Below, one piece after another: positions 1 through 13,500 of a DNA stretch of 64,000 bases; the stretch's first letter is position 1; each line of letters starts with the position of its first letter. The stretch lies in NCBI GenBank assembly GCA_013398955.1, contig VWPU01004525.1, positions 174,700 to 238,699 of the forward strand, given 5' to 3'. Below the pieces are notes generated by a model. That model saw nothing but the letters and a program-made list of their open reading frames with translations. It had not been told where the DNA came from and made no database searches. A program made the position numbers and the translations under genes. The stretch is from Callaeas wilsoni. Taxonomy: Eukaryota; Chordata; Aves; Passeriformes; Callaeidae.

Positions 1-3000
1 TCATTATTCTCTGTTAAGATATTTAGGAGCTAAATTGAGCAATGCCATTTCATTATGAAATGTAATGATTGGAAAGAGGACAAATGGTTGTATCCTGAAT
101 CTTGTTTATCAGTTAATTCTTTATTATAGTACAGCAGCAATTGCATATGCAAAATGGAATTCTAATTACATTCTGCATAGCAGTGTAGTAGTTTTATCAA
201 TGCTATTTAGCTGCATAATGCACGCAGCACAAACTATGGTACAGCAATATAAATAATTGGTTTAATTTGCTATTAATGAATCTATGAAATGAAATTATAT
301 TAGTATTTTCAGAACAAGTGGTTAATTACAAGCATCATTTGCATATTACCCTCTGTTGCTGCTGGATGTATTTATTGACTTTGGTTATAATTATTTTGTG
401 GAGAATTTCTCATAGTGGGACGTGCCAGGAGGTTTGTGCCAAGCTGTCTAAATTTTGGCCCAGACATGTCCCTTTAGGCTCCTGCACTAAGCTGATAGTG
501 AAGGTGTTCTGGGAGTTTGAGTAGCTTTGGTGATGGGCAAATAGAAGAAGGTGGAAGAGACATGATGGGAGGTTGCTTTTTCTTATGCACCACAAGCATT
601 ATTTCATCTACATTCTAGCTATGAAACAGATTAAGTCTGAAAATGTGATTTATCAAAGTTCATTCCTGCTTTGTCTTTTTTGCGAAGAATTTTGACGTCA
701 TAAAGTCATGGTGTTTCTAACTGCAGCAGTTCAGCAGTTTACTTGTGTAGGCTGGGTTTTATGGCTGCCTTTGCAGGAGGAGCAAAGTGTAAGTGGGCCC
801 TGAAAACCCAGTCAGTCAGCAAACATAGCATGAGGTGTAATTACCCAGTCATTGTGTGGCCTGTAGGAAAAGAAGCTAGGGGGTAGTTAAATACACCTGA
901 AAGACTGGCCCCAGAAAGCTCCCTCCCCCAGTTCCATCAATATCTTATTACATAATAAACCATGATAGAGAGCTGAGAATTATGCATTCATGGCCAAAGC
1001 TTTGTTCTGCAAAGGTAGCTGGAATCAGATAATCAATATAATTGTTATTGCCAGATGTGATCTTGTTAGGGGAAAGTAGCACTGATTACATCTCCTTTGT
1101 GGACAAGGTAATACTTATTGCTAACTGTGGGGAAAAATTATTAAGGTTTTAAGGCTGAAGTTCAGTTGCGTTGACTGTCACTTCAAAGTAAGCATTTGAG
1201 TGTTCTTTTTGTCTGCCTTTAAGCATTCCTTTCACTGTAATCTCAAAATTCCTGTTGTCCTATTTTTATTAACCTTGCTGGCCTTCCGTGTTGATCATCA
1301 TCTTCAGTAAACTCCAGTAAGGCTGAAAGAGCAACAAGCAAGTTTCCTTTTCATCTTTTAGCTCTAAGTGCTTCAGTATCTTACTATTTTAAAACTACAT
1401 TGTGTTGACAATAAGCTTCTAACCTAAATAACTGTTTGCTTAAAGGAGCTGAGCACCTAGATTATCCAGCTGCTTGCACGTCTGTCTCTTCATTGATACC
1501 TGAATCAGAGCTGCCTGAAGTTAAATGGTGCATATCTGGGCTTCCTGCATTCCTCCCTCTCTTGTCTGTGGATTGAACAGTGGCACCCTCTTAAACTTTC
1601 AGTCTCCACCTATCCTGGCCTTCAATAGGTGTTTGTTTCTGTGCTGTGGCTGCTTCTGGGGATATAGGAATTTTAGTATTAACCACAGTTGCTTGAGGTA
1701 TTTATCTCTGCAGGTCTCTTTTGATAGCTAGAAAACAAAGGTATAGAAAAAACAACATAACCTGTTAGTGGAACTGAGAAGAGAACAATTCAGTGTGCAT
1801 CAGCTTCAACTCAAGGGACAAGTCCAACTTGCCTTGGGTACTGTTTCCTGCATTTCAGCTATTTGAAAATGCCATCTCTTCTTTTCTGGTCTAAGGCTGT
1901 CCCTTTCCTTTGTTTGCTACCAAGTGATGTTTTTGGTTGGGGATTTCAGAAATAACCAAACAGCTATTTGAAATGTTATACTTTAAACTGCTGCAGGCTA
2001 TTAGCTAGATGCTCTATTAATGTTTTGCTTAGAGTAATAATAAGTGTCCTGCCCATGATGCCTCACATCTTCCATCAAGAGGAATATGCAGCAGCACTGG
2101 TAAGAGCCCATGGTCTTAATGGTTCTTTCCTCAGCATCACTCATGAGATTGCTTCTGACACTGGCCCTCTCTCAATGGAGTTAGCAAGGCATGACGTCAG
2201 GTATTTTAATTCTTTGTCTACGTTCTTGCTCCTTGATCACTTACTAATAATTTTTCTTCTTGTTTTTCATCTTAGAGAAGAGTTGCAGTAGCCTGGGGAT
2301 TTCAGTTTCTTCACATGAAAAGTCTGTTTTTGAGGGGGAGGTGAATAAGATGCTGAAACCTCTGCCCTCACTTTTCTCTTGATTCTTACAGACTCCAACT
2401 TGTAATTGTGCTGAAGTTGTGCTTCACTTGATTCAGTATTTTGTTCACTTAACTGAAATTTCTTTGTTTTTCCACCCTGCTTTTTCTACTCTAATAAGCA
2501 GAATGAAGATTGTTGCTGTTGAAACATGTACACTTTCTGTTAAGCCACATGAACCTGCAAATCTTTTGCTAAGATTTGAAAAGTCAGGCATTAAGGGGAA
2601 GCACAGAAAGGGTACTGACTGGCCAGCAGCAAGTTTATTCAATTCAGTGTCACGGTTAGACTTATTAGGCTTCATGTCTGCTTCTCTGGAAACAGAACTG
2701 CAATTTCTTTTTATCTGCTGTGGCTGCAGACTCACAGAGTACATGCATTAACCAGGGCAAATGGTCTGTAGTGAGTTTAGGAATTTAATCTAAAACGAAA
2801 CTAGAGATTTACCCTCTTCCTGGTTTATCAGTCTTGTTTCCTGCTGTGTTCACTGTTCTTGGCTTCCCTCCCCAGCTGGGACATTGCTGCTGCCCTGGGA
2901 AGGTTGGACAAAAGTTGAGCCGGTTTGTGTTGCACCACTGCCTGCAGGTAGTGGTCGTGGGCATTCCTGGTCCAGGTCACTGGGAATTTCCTGACATTTG

Positions 3001-4515
3001 TATCCATGCCTGTGTCTGATCTGTAGGCTCTTCCCTTGCCTCCAGAATAATTTCTCCAGCCAGAATCTTGCTTTTTTTTTTTTTCCCTAGATCACCTCTT
3101 CTGAGACCACTGCTTCTCTTTGGGTCCATCAAGCTGTCTGGTTTTCCCAAGCTAAACAGTCTATGTGCAAAAGCACAACGTGTCCTGTCCTCCACAGTGG
3201 CTGTTCCCACGTGACAGGTCAATCCCCTGCTGCCTGGTAGCATTCTCACTGTAAACTATTTTTTCCACGTTCAGAGGTTCTGTAGTGAAATTGGAAAATC
3301 AGACCTTTTACAAAGCAAGTTAGATTTTTCTCTTATTTTATTGTTTTGGTTTTGGTATTTTTGCTTCCAGAAGAGCAGGATTCCTTCTGTTGCATCATTT
3401 TCCTAGTTTCCAAACAGATTGTTGTGGAGGGCAAAATTTTCAGCTGCACTTTGAACGAATGATAAAGTATCTACACAGCTCCACTGTGTGAAGAGGGTCT
3501 GTGTCACTGTGTGACAGAGGTTTGTTCATTTTTAGCTGCTGTATTAACTGCTTAGACCCAAGGTCCTTGTACAATATTGATTTTTAACTTTGCAAAAAAG
3601 ACATTAGTGTTTGTATTTAAGAAAAAGGAATTGGGAAGTGCTCTATCAGAACAGTGGGACCACAGTTTACATAGGAGAAAGATTAATATTAGCTACATCT
3701 GACTATTTGTTATTCTATCTCAGCATTTCATTAACATTGTAAGGTTGTTTTGCACTTGATTTCCTAGGGAATATGAAGCTTAGTGTTGAAAGACATCTAG
3801 TCTGGCAGTTCTCCCCTCTGGAGGGATTAGAAAGGGCTTTTTCAGAGGACCTGCCCCTTTTCAGGGCCTCTGTTGTTGGTCCTGTGCTAATTACTCATAC
3901 AAAACTTGCTTTTCCTTTAGCAGACATCAAAAGAAATTTTGCTAATTTATTTTTGAGGATTTGTCCTGGAAATAGAGATGACCACTTGGAAAGCAAGAGC
4001 TTTTTGAATTTCATCAAAGCTGTCCTGCATAAGGCCATCCTGAAAAAAAGAGTCTTTTAATTAGAAGTGTGAAATGGACATACCATAAATTATCAATATT
4101 AAACATTTATTAACTGAAGTATTCCAATATTGAAATAGTCTGATATTTCTTCTTGGGCTGCTCCGTAGATATGTGAGATTTAACTTCAATTCCAGAGAAT
4201 GGATTTGACATTATAATGTGGACGAAAGTAACTACTGAAAGTAAATGTTCTGTAATTCTTTAAAATGTTTTATCTTCTTCTTTATTTTCCAAAGTGTTTT
4301 ACTCTGCAGGTTAAAATGTAGCATCCATAAAGTTCTCTGAAAATGCCATAGAGTATTCTATTGCATTTTTTTTAAAATCTCAAAAATAGGAAGAATTTGT
4401 GAAATACAGACAGGTTAATGTTCTTGTTCTAATATTCCTATTTGCTACTATTGTTGATGTTTGTGTCCTCATTCCTTATGCTGAGTCCATAATTTATCTT
4501 TGCATTAATGCATCT

Positions 4516-4535
4516 TTTGCACTTCAAAGTGCAAA
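4516..4535. repeat. Short inverted repeat, 9-bp arms
   Basis: tttgcactt, ca, aagtgcaaa forms a near-perfect dyad. A separate 12-bp palindrome, tgcattaatgca, lies just before it at 4501-4512. No factor binding is inferred. Confidence 0.7.
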
Positions 4536-5186
4536 GTGTGGCCAGTGGCCAAGCTTTTTGAGCTGCTGAAGCCTGCTCACAATTGTAGCACTATGATATT
4601 CCTGAGAACAAGGAGTTGGATGATGCAGTAGGTGATCCAGTTCAGCTGGGGGCTGAGCAGAGTCATAACTCTGAACTGTTTTAGAAGCAAAAGCATTTTC
4701 TGAAATCTGAGTCTCTTTTCTCTGTTAAATAGAAAGTTTACAAAATTTAATTCACAATATGCTTTAAGTAATGACTGTGTTATTAAATCATTATCTCAGA
4801 AAAATGAGGGAAGTTAAGAAATTCACTTTATTTAGCAACATTTGTAGCCCAAGTTGCAAAACACTAGTAATAGGATCCTCAACTTGAATGATTTTATTTG
4901 TTTGGAAAAATGAATTTTTATCAAAATATTTTGAAAGTATAGCAAGGACTTCCTGCTGTGCTTTTATTTGGTACTTGGTGGTGGTGAGTTTTGAACCAAC
5001 AGTGTGTATGTATCCTTTGTCTTCCTTTCACCTGTTACTATAGACAAGGTGGTGGTATTTTTGTTTTTCTTCTCAAACAATAATCAAGATAGAGAGCTTC
5101 CTGGGTCAGGAGTTTATAACAGAAATTCTTCGTCATGTAAATAAATTCTGAATCCTTTAAAGAATCTCAAGTGTGAGAATGATTCG

Positions 5187-5244
5187 TTGCTAAGGAGTCA
5201 CTTCCATCCCTCTCCTTGCTAAGGAGTTGCTTCCATCCCTCTCC
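5187..5244. repeat. Tandem duplication, 29-bp unit, two copies
   Basis: The unit ttgctaaggagt..cttccatccctctcc occurs at 5187-5215 and again at 5216-5244 with two differences (tca against ttg). The copies abut exactly, which fits a recent replication-slippage duplication. Confidence 0.9.
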
Positions 5245-8200
5245 TAGGAACCCCATTTAGCTCCCTCAGTGGGAACAATGGATCAGCTCTGAGCAGCTCA
5301 TCTTGAATTTCAGTCCACAGTCAGAAGAGTGAGGGCTTAGACTTTGTGGCAACCTGGAGTCAGCTTGTACCTCTGTATTCCCAGCAGTTAAATTTCAGTA
5401 AAAGACAAGCAAATTATATTGGAGAGCTGTCTAAAGTTACTGTCCAGTGGAAGTAGTTTTACTTGCAAATGGTTATATACAAGAGTGAGCTGTGTTTACT
5501 GTATAAGTAATGGCAATTTTAAAATAAATTGACTATTTGTGTTCTTGATTATTCTGCTTGCACTAGGCAGCGTCAAGCAATTTGTGTCTCAGGTGCTGTC
5601 TTATAAAGTACGTACTTTGAGGTGGTGTTCTATGAGAGTCGTCAATTGACCATGACCCCACAAGCTTATAAAATAAGAATCTTTCCATTTGAAAAGCAGT
5701 AACTTTTTCAGCTCAGGAAGTTTGATTTGAATGGCTGAACAGGTACAGACTTTAAAGCAGTTGACAATGACTAAAGAATTCGGATTTGATGTGCTATTTC
5801 TAATTACTGATACATGAAAACACACAGCAAAGGGAGCAAACTGGGACAATTGGAAGTTTGTGAAGAATTGCAGGAGCTTGGTCTGGTTGGCAGAGCAAAG
5901 ATGTAGTGGGGCAGTCTCCTGGCTGGAGTGCTGAAATGTGTGGATCCAGGATTCAGAGACTGGAATGGGGAGTGTGTCCTACCGAGAGGAGTGGATTGAA
6001 TGCACGGAGCTCTGCTTTGAAATAGGAGATCTGTCCGTGGAGAGCTCTTTGGGTAAAGATCATTAAGTAAAATGATCATCAGAAAAAAAATCTTTCTCCC
6101 TTACAGTGTTCTAGTTTGAATAAAGGACTGGAAGTACTTGGCATCAGTTGTTGTTTCCTAAGAACTTTTTGTCTCAGCTGCTTTGAGACTGGTGAACTTT
6201 AAAGGGAGTATATAAATATGTTATGAGGTATTTGCTTGAGCAACCTGCATACTAAAATTTAGAAGACTAATGTAAGGTATTCCTTCCTTGGTATTGCTAA
6301 AGAAAAGGCAGGAAAGAGTAAAATCATAGAGACAGGTAAAAGCAGATTCCATTCTAAGAAGGAGAGATGAGAAAAAGTAGGGTTTTTGGTCTGTGTTTTT
6401 TTTATTCAAAGATCAGTGGTGCTGGGAGGATCATAAAGTGACAAATGTGCAGTGGTGATACTGGGAAGTCCTCTCGTCCTTTGTGAGCAAAGGACACAAT
6501 TTACACAGGCAGATTCTTCCCATTTTGAGGCATCCAGAGGCTAACTGGTATCAAAAGTAAGTTTTACCTCATTATGAAAGATCACAGGGTTGATGAGGTC
6601 TACTACAGTTTTTTAGGCATGGAGTAAGCTGGGTTTGATTTCTTAATACTTTCACTTTTCAGCCAGACTTTAAAAAAAAAATTAAAATAAAAAATTCTAT
6701 AATTAAACCTCCTACAGTTCCTGGGAGTTGAATGCACTTTTCTGAAGTTTTCAGTATCCAGTAATTCTCATTAATGTTCATACAGGTCTCTTTCAAGAAA
6801 ACACATGAAGATAATCTGTACTCGGGAATGCAACGAGCTGGAAATAAAATAGATTTTTAGCATGTTCCTTAGTAATGAGATACACTTGCTTTATCTAAAT
6901 AAACAAACCAGGAGAACAGAGGCATGGCTAGTCTTTAAAAGAAGGCTTGTCTGATAATAAAGAACTGTTCAAGAGCAATTCATCCTCGGGAAATGATTAC
7001 CTCTGTCATCCAGCCAAGGTCAGTGACACATTCAGTTAACAGCTACATCAAAGGCAGAAGCATAAATTAAAAGAATTCCATAACTCAGTCATTTTGACCA
7101 TAAAATCTAAAAAATCCCTGCAGTTTGTAGGGTCTCCCTTAGTCTTTTCAGGTTTTGCATTAGCTATTTTTGTATTTTCTGTGGTATTTTTTACTGTTAA
7201 TAGTTCTCTCCCAAATTGCTCCAGAAGAGCCCAGGAAAATCAAATCCTGGTTGTGCTCTGGTACTGCCAGGATGCTGTAGACAGTAAACAAAGGTGCACA
7301 GTCAGTATGTTGGTAAGCCTGGAAGTGATCCTACTAAAATGAATTTGACTACTGATAGTTGTCACTAAGTAAAAGAGGAAATTTCTGTCCTCAAAAGCAG
7401 AGCGTTTCCAGTGCTGGGAGCATGTACATGTGCACATGCCCTGGCACTTGGACTCCGCAAGTAGTGCTGTCACAGCCAATATTTGTATATACATGCAGGT
7501 GGTTATTTTATTTGCGTCAAACACAGACTTTTAAAATACAAATTTGAAGGATTTAAATAATGCTGTCTCCTTTTGTGCCCCACTGCCCCATCAGTCAACC
7601 AGAATCCCTTACCACTTCTTTTCCTGCAGCTTGATTTAAAGGTTATAAATAATTCTCTTCAATAGGTTTTGCTTTGGAGTCCCACTTTTGACCTTTGATA
7701 TACATCACTATACTATGTTGTTACATTGGCAAACAGTTGACTGAGACTAGGTAATATGATTATAAAGCTGTTTGCTCTTGCCTACTTTAAGGAAAAAAAG
7801 AACAATAACAAGAGAAAATGTGACTAAAATAGGCCTGAATGGTGTTAGGGGAAGATGATTCTGTTACCACATGAGAAACCTTGTTTGGTATCACATGGGG
7901 CTATTGGGGATGCTCTGTAGCCTTTGAAGGAAAACAAGCTGTGGTGTTTCTAATGTTTTGTGTTCCTTCCACTTCTCTCTATCCCTCCCCGGTCTGGCTG
8001 TTATGGGTATTCACACTGGGGATGCTCTGAGGCAGAGATCACGTTGCTTTTTCTGTCTGGATGTCATGTAGTGACTCTGGATACTTGTTTGAGAACTTAA
8101 TGTAATGATATTTAATTGCACAATACAGGCAGGGACTTCTTCCTAGATATAGACCCTTCCACTTTATGTAGTGTGACTTTGGGGAGTAAGATTTTAGGTT

Positions 8201-9389
8201 TATTTCCTGTTCACTTTGTATTTACAAATAGCTGTTTTTTAGAAGTTTCCTGAACTTTATGAAAAAGGTTTTATTTATTTTTTAAATTACAATGGCTGTG
8301 GTGCAGGAATAGGAAGGAAATGTAGCTATGTTAATCAAAGCTGTCAGCTCTTGTTACTGGAGCACTCTTTGTATCAATTTTTAAAGTGTTTAATAAAACA
8401 TAGAGACCGTTTCTCCTCTTTCTAGTCTGTAGTCATCTGACTGCACTGAAGTCAAAAGAAGGTACTTTTCATGTGCAGTGCAGTAATGAGAAGAGAATGA
8501 TAGATTCTCTTCTGCTGAAGATTTCAGCATCTGGTAAGCAGTTTCTTTTTCTAGGTTGGAAGAGAAATCAGCAGTAGGTAGTGGCCTCTGTTTAAAACTC
8601 TTGATGCACTGTTGGCAGCTTTTCCTGGCTAGCTCTAGTGTATTGGTTATCTTCCATATGAATTTTGGGTCAAATTCTAAGTAAATTTACTTCTGTAAAT
8701 CAAATGCAGCTCTAATTCATTTTGCTTGTGGAAGGACTGAGAGGATAATTTCGTCTCTTGCTTTTATTACATATTCTCATTTTGCAATTCCATCCATGTT
8801 TATTAAAAATAACTGAGAGTGCTTGATTTCGCACGAGGCTGGAGATGCAGTGCTATCCGTTGTGAAGACTCTGAGTCCTGTGTTGTGTACCAAGTGCATC
8901 CGTAGTTCTGCTGGGTTCCCAGGGTGCAGCCATTCCCGAGGCGGGCTTTGGCAGCTGCGTAATTAAGACAGGGCAGAGTGCAGCAGTTTAGCTCTGGAAA
9001 GAAGCAAGAGTATTGCACTGAGTTGAGGTGGAAGTTATGAGGGGGCACCTCAGCCAGCTCAGGCTGCCCGGCTGCTGTAACTACAGGAGGGAAAGGAACT
9101 CTGCACTTCTCACTGAGAAAAAATAAAACTTCTTTCACTGTGATTCTGTAAGAGAAGACGTTGAGTAAAGGCATCTCTGTAAAAGTTAGTGCTGAAACCT
9201 TTGCAGAAGGAAATAGAAAAATGTTTACGAGAACCATTTTAAAACTAATTAGAATGTAAAATATTTGCAGGTCTGACACAAAAAAAAAGTGGTGGGCTGA
9301 CCTTTTTATTTATTTCTTCCTTCTTTTCCCATTTATCACATTTTCATCATATTTTACATCTGCAGCCTTCAGAACAAAATCTGGCAAGA

Positions 9390-9606
9390 GTATTCAGTAC
9401 CAGGCTTTCCCCCCCTTTCTCTTTCCCCCTTCCTTAAATCTGTTTTACCACTGTGGCTGATGGGCTCAGGCTTGGCCGGTGGTGAATCCATCCTGGAGCC
9501 ACTGGCATTGGCTCCACTGGACATGGGGGAAGCTTCTGGCAGCTTCTCACAGAAGCCACCCCTGTGGCCCGCCTCTACCAAAACCTGGCCACAAAAACCC
9601 AGTACA
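9390..9606 (-). mobile_element. Partial LTR of an avian endogenous retrovirus (5' U3 part), antisense to FHIT
   Basis: Read on the minus strand it begins TGTACTGGG at 9606 and continues through a block containing GGTTTTGGTAG, a CACAGGGGTGGCTTCTGTGAG stretch and AGCTTCCCCCATGTCC. I recognise this as the start of a common avian ERV LTR. A TTTAAGGAAGGGGG segment may be the TATA-like region. Similarity fades beyond about 9390, so the right part of the LTR (minus-strand sense) seems lost. The edge at 9390 is approximate. No internal gag or pol sequence is attached. The family name was not determined. Confidence 0.7.
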
Positions 9607-9914
9607 GTCACCACGAGGAAGAGGTGTTTCCTAAGGACAGAAAAAAGTCAACTCCTATGAATTTGTTTCTCATACAGAAGGATGCCTTGAACACTCTATA
9701 ATGAATTTTTTATATGTGAGAGGGATTGTCAGCATCATCCTATATTGTTCTTTGATGTGCCCCAAAAATACTGCAGCACAAGGTATTAAATCGTGTGCAT
9801 AGCCCCCCCCAGCACAGTTTGTCTCTTTACTCTTAACCAATTTGTGTCAGGGTGAATTTCCTCCTGCTCTGGGCTCACTGAATTCCCCTAAGGTTTTCTG
9901 TTTGTGTCACATAT

Positions 9915-10575
9915 TGTGCCGGTTTGGACACAAATCCAGGAGGACACAACCCGAGAGGGGCGTCTCTCTCGCTCTCTCTCCTGCCTGCCAGGCAAGCAGG
10001 CCCCGGCAGCCCCTCCCCCACGGGTTCGGGAAAATAATTTCGCGAGTAAAAGTGAAAAAACCTATTTATTTAACAAAACAGAGTCCCCCCGCGCCCACGG
10101 GAAAAAAAGAAAAAAAAAAAAAGATATTGAAACCCCCTCCCCTGTCCCCTAAAAGAGGACTATGGATTTTAGAGTTCTTTCTGTAGGTAAAACCTGCAGT
10201 CCTACGCTGGGCCGGGCCAGGCAGGGTCCGACGATCCCCCTTGGAGGGTCCCACCGAGCAGGTCCGGAGATGATAGCCGGTCTCAGACGAAAAGCAAGCC
10301 AAAAACAGTCCAAAAAGGAAAAGAAGCCACCGAGGCAGATCACAGTCCCTTCTCTGCTGAAAGCCGAAGAGACTAGAGAGCAAAAGTCCTCCAACCAACA
10401 AATGTTGTCAGAATCGGGAGAGAAAAGAATGCAAAACATTCTCGTTGCAAGGTCAAGCTGGCCGCTTTGAAGAGTTCTCTCGGCTTCTCTCTTCCCCCCT
10501 TTGCAATTTAAAGGTACGCTAGAAATCAAGCAGGTGATGGGGAATACAGTATGGTCATAGAATTACCCCAAGACA
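9915..10575 (-). mobile_element. Solo LTR of an endogenous retrovirus (about 660 bp), antisense to FHIT
   Basis: The element runs from TGTGCCGG at 9915 to ...AAGACA at 10575, so both strands show TG...CA ends. Flanking 5-mers are catat (9910-9914) and tatat (10576-10580), an imperfect 5-bp target-site duplication. Orientation is minus, because AATAAA with a downstream GT-poor, T-rich tract lies on that strand near 10070, in the position expected of a poly(A) signal. It is far more GC- and CpG-rich than the surrounding intron. No viral internal region adjoins either end, which indicates a solo LTR left by recombination. The family was not assigned, but the sequence resembles LTRs from passerine genomes. 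Confidence 0.75.
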
Positions 10576-13500
10576 TATATGTGTTAGTACCTTCTTCCTC
10601 AGCATTCATTATCACATTATTTCATAATTTCAGAGGGGAAAAGTAAACCAGTAACAATCTTGTGTCAATCTCCTCTACTCAGTGGAAGCAAACCTCCTTT
10701 ATCCTTTAGATGCAAAGAAATGCTTTGCACAGTGGTTGTTGTAGCATCACTGAGCTGGTAATTGTGTGAAAACCACTAGGTCCAAGTCTTTAGGTATCAG
10801 CTGTTGCCAGTCTCCAGAGAATTTGCTGTGACCTGTGAGTATATCAGATGTAAGAAAATCAAGAAGCGTGGGCATCTCAGTGCACATGACCCCCCCGCCC
10901 ACACAATTGCATTAAAAATTAAAGAGCCATGTGTTTTCAGGCTGCTGTAGTTGGTCTGTGTTCCCCTCACATTGGGATGAATATTAAGATCTATGATTTC
11001 CCCTATTTTTCACTGAAAAATCCTGAACTCCAGTTCTGGATGCAAGGCTTAGGTCCAATATATTTAAATTTTAAAATTTGAATAATTAGAATTTTATCGT
11101 CTCCCTTAAAGAAAGTTGTACGTTTCTAATTTTTAGTAATAGGGAAAGATAAATTAAGCAGTGCTCACTCTTTAGCCTTTCTTGCTGGTTTTTGTTCTTG
11201 CCTTTTCCTAGATAAGAACAAGGTTCCAGCCTTGCCTAAAGGGCTGCTAATCTCTTTGCTCTTGATCTTTTAAACCTCTTTCCAAGAGGCCACCATACTG
11301 ACTCTAAAGTTTCTGAGTTGTTCTTTTCTTTGCTTTTCAATCCCTAAAGACTACAGGGCCTCCTGCTAAGACAGTTATTTTTATGCTCTTTCCTGTAGTT
11401 AAAAAGTGTGCTGCATTTTAACAAGACTTCTGTTTTTAAACAAATGAAGAGGTGCCCTGAACAGAGGTATTTGTACAACGCTAACCATTATGATGGTTCT
11501 CTTCAGGCAAAGTGAGACACAGTAAATAAGGTCCTTTCTTATCCTGACTCTGGAATCATTAGAGTGGGAGGCTAATAAAGTACAATTGTAAATTCTGAAG
11601 GACTGTGGGCTTTGTGGGTATGTGTGTGTTTGTGTTAGGAGTCTTTGCTGTTTCAACTGCTAAATGTGGGCAAAGCTTTTTTCTGGCTCTGAGAGACCTG
11701 CCCCCCTCTTATTTTCACTGAAGTGGTATTTGGCACTCTTGGGCCTCTGTTTATGAATCCATCTCTTCAGATTTTGAAATTGCATAGCAAATTCTTTTTC
11801 TTTCTTCATGCTGGAGCTGCTGCCTAGCATTCCTGATTTTAAGTTCTTAGTTTTGCTGTAGAGCTGAGAAATGATTTCTTTGTCTCCACATCCCAATGAA
11901 AGGAGCATAAAGAAAGAATGATCCACAGAGCATCCTGATGGAGATGGTTCTGTGCACTAGAGAAATGCTTACTTTTTCCTCAAAAACCTAAGGCCGGAAG
12001 CAGTGGGTAGGTGAAAATAGAGACATGTAGATAATAAGAAAATCTGTAGTCTGCTAAGTGATGGTTTCTTGCCAGAGATTTAGTAGTGGTACTTCTGGTT
12101 CCCCTTGGAGGGGTTTTGGAGCCCAGAAGCTTTTATGTTACTGCTAATCCCTGCTAGCTGAAGATACTGGCAGTGTTCTGGATTGGTGCTGTAACTGCCA
12201 TACCTTGTCCCAAAGATGGCTACATTTCCAGAATCAGAGAAATCACTCCCATGTAAGTAACCTTTAAACTGAATTTTACAGTTCGTCAAAAAGAGTTGGG
12301 TTATTTGGAGGAAATAGCCTCTGTCTTTCTTGTTGGAAGAATTTCACCTCTCAGGTGAAATTAGCTGGACTTGGAATGCAGGCTAAGTTTCTTATGTGAA
12401 ACTTGATTTTCCTTCTATAGTTGTTACACTTACCTTGGAATGCATTGGCTTGTACAGGTCTGTGAGAATTGTATCCACCTTTCATCCAAACTAGAGGCAG
12501 GATGTGGTTAGAATGTGCTGGCATAACTTTGTAGTAAGTTCCTGTTCCAGAGGAACTTTCTTCTGAGATTCTGGGAGACCTTTGCAGACTTTTGATAGGC
12601 CTTGCAGCAGCCCTGTAGGATGTGGATATGCATTCCAGAAACTGGAGGAAATACACTTTTATTGTTTTACCTCCCCCCTCTCTCCTCCGCCCTCGCCACC
12701 TCTGAATCATACAACTTTGATCTACACTAAGGATCCAAAAAATGCTGCATTTCACTGTTCTGAGTTGTCTTTCTCTAAAATTTTCTTTCCATTCAGAGTA
12801 GTGCTTATATTTTAGATGGCATCAAAATTAATCAGAAATTTCAACACCCTTTTGAGTGTTGTCTGGAATAGGAATAGCCTTCCTCCCTCCACCTTTTATT
12901 TTTAAAATAGAAAGAAAACCTGTGCATAAGTGTATTTTTGAATAAATCAGACATACAGACATATGGTGGTGGCAGTGGCAGCTGAATTGCTCTGAAAAGT
13001 TGGAGCTGTGTTGTTTGAATTTCAGCAGGAATCTCATCTTGCAAAAGGCCACTGGACACAAAAGGCCACTCTTCCATGTGCTGGTTCATAGAACTCTCCA
13101 AGGGTTACTTACTTTTTCTGGTACTGGTTGTGAGCTGTTGTACCTCGTGGTAATCTGGTAGCTGGAAGTTGATGGAATTCCAGACCATACAGACACTTAA
13201 CCATCTGCCTTGCTTGTTTTCTCTTGATTTAACTTTGCCCAGTTCAAGCTAAACAATTTTGGAATAAGGGACTGCAGAGAGAAAAAGCCAAATGTTTGTT
13301 TACTTATTTGCAAATGAAAATATTGTGCTTAGTTTTAAGTATTGTTTACACCGTAAATTTAAACTTTAGTTTTCTACCTGATGGCAAATAGAGCCATATT
13401 TGTGATTAGTGACAATGAGCCTTGCAACAGTCATCCTAGACTCTTTAAGTTATATTTTGAAAGTAAATGTAAATCACTGTTTTTCTGCTTGTGATGGCAG

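Noticed and set aside
8803..9279. 158-codon open frame on the minus strand
   Set aside because: It has no recognisable domain or homologue and no splice or promoter context. A few frames of this length are expected by chance in 64 kb read six ways.
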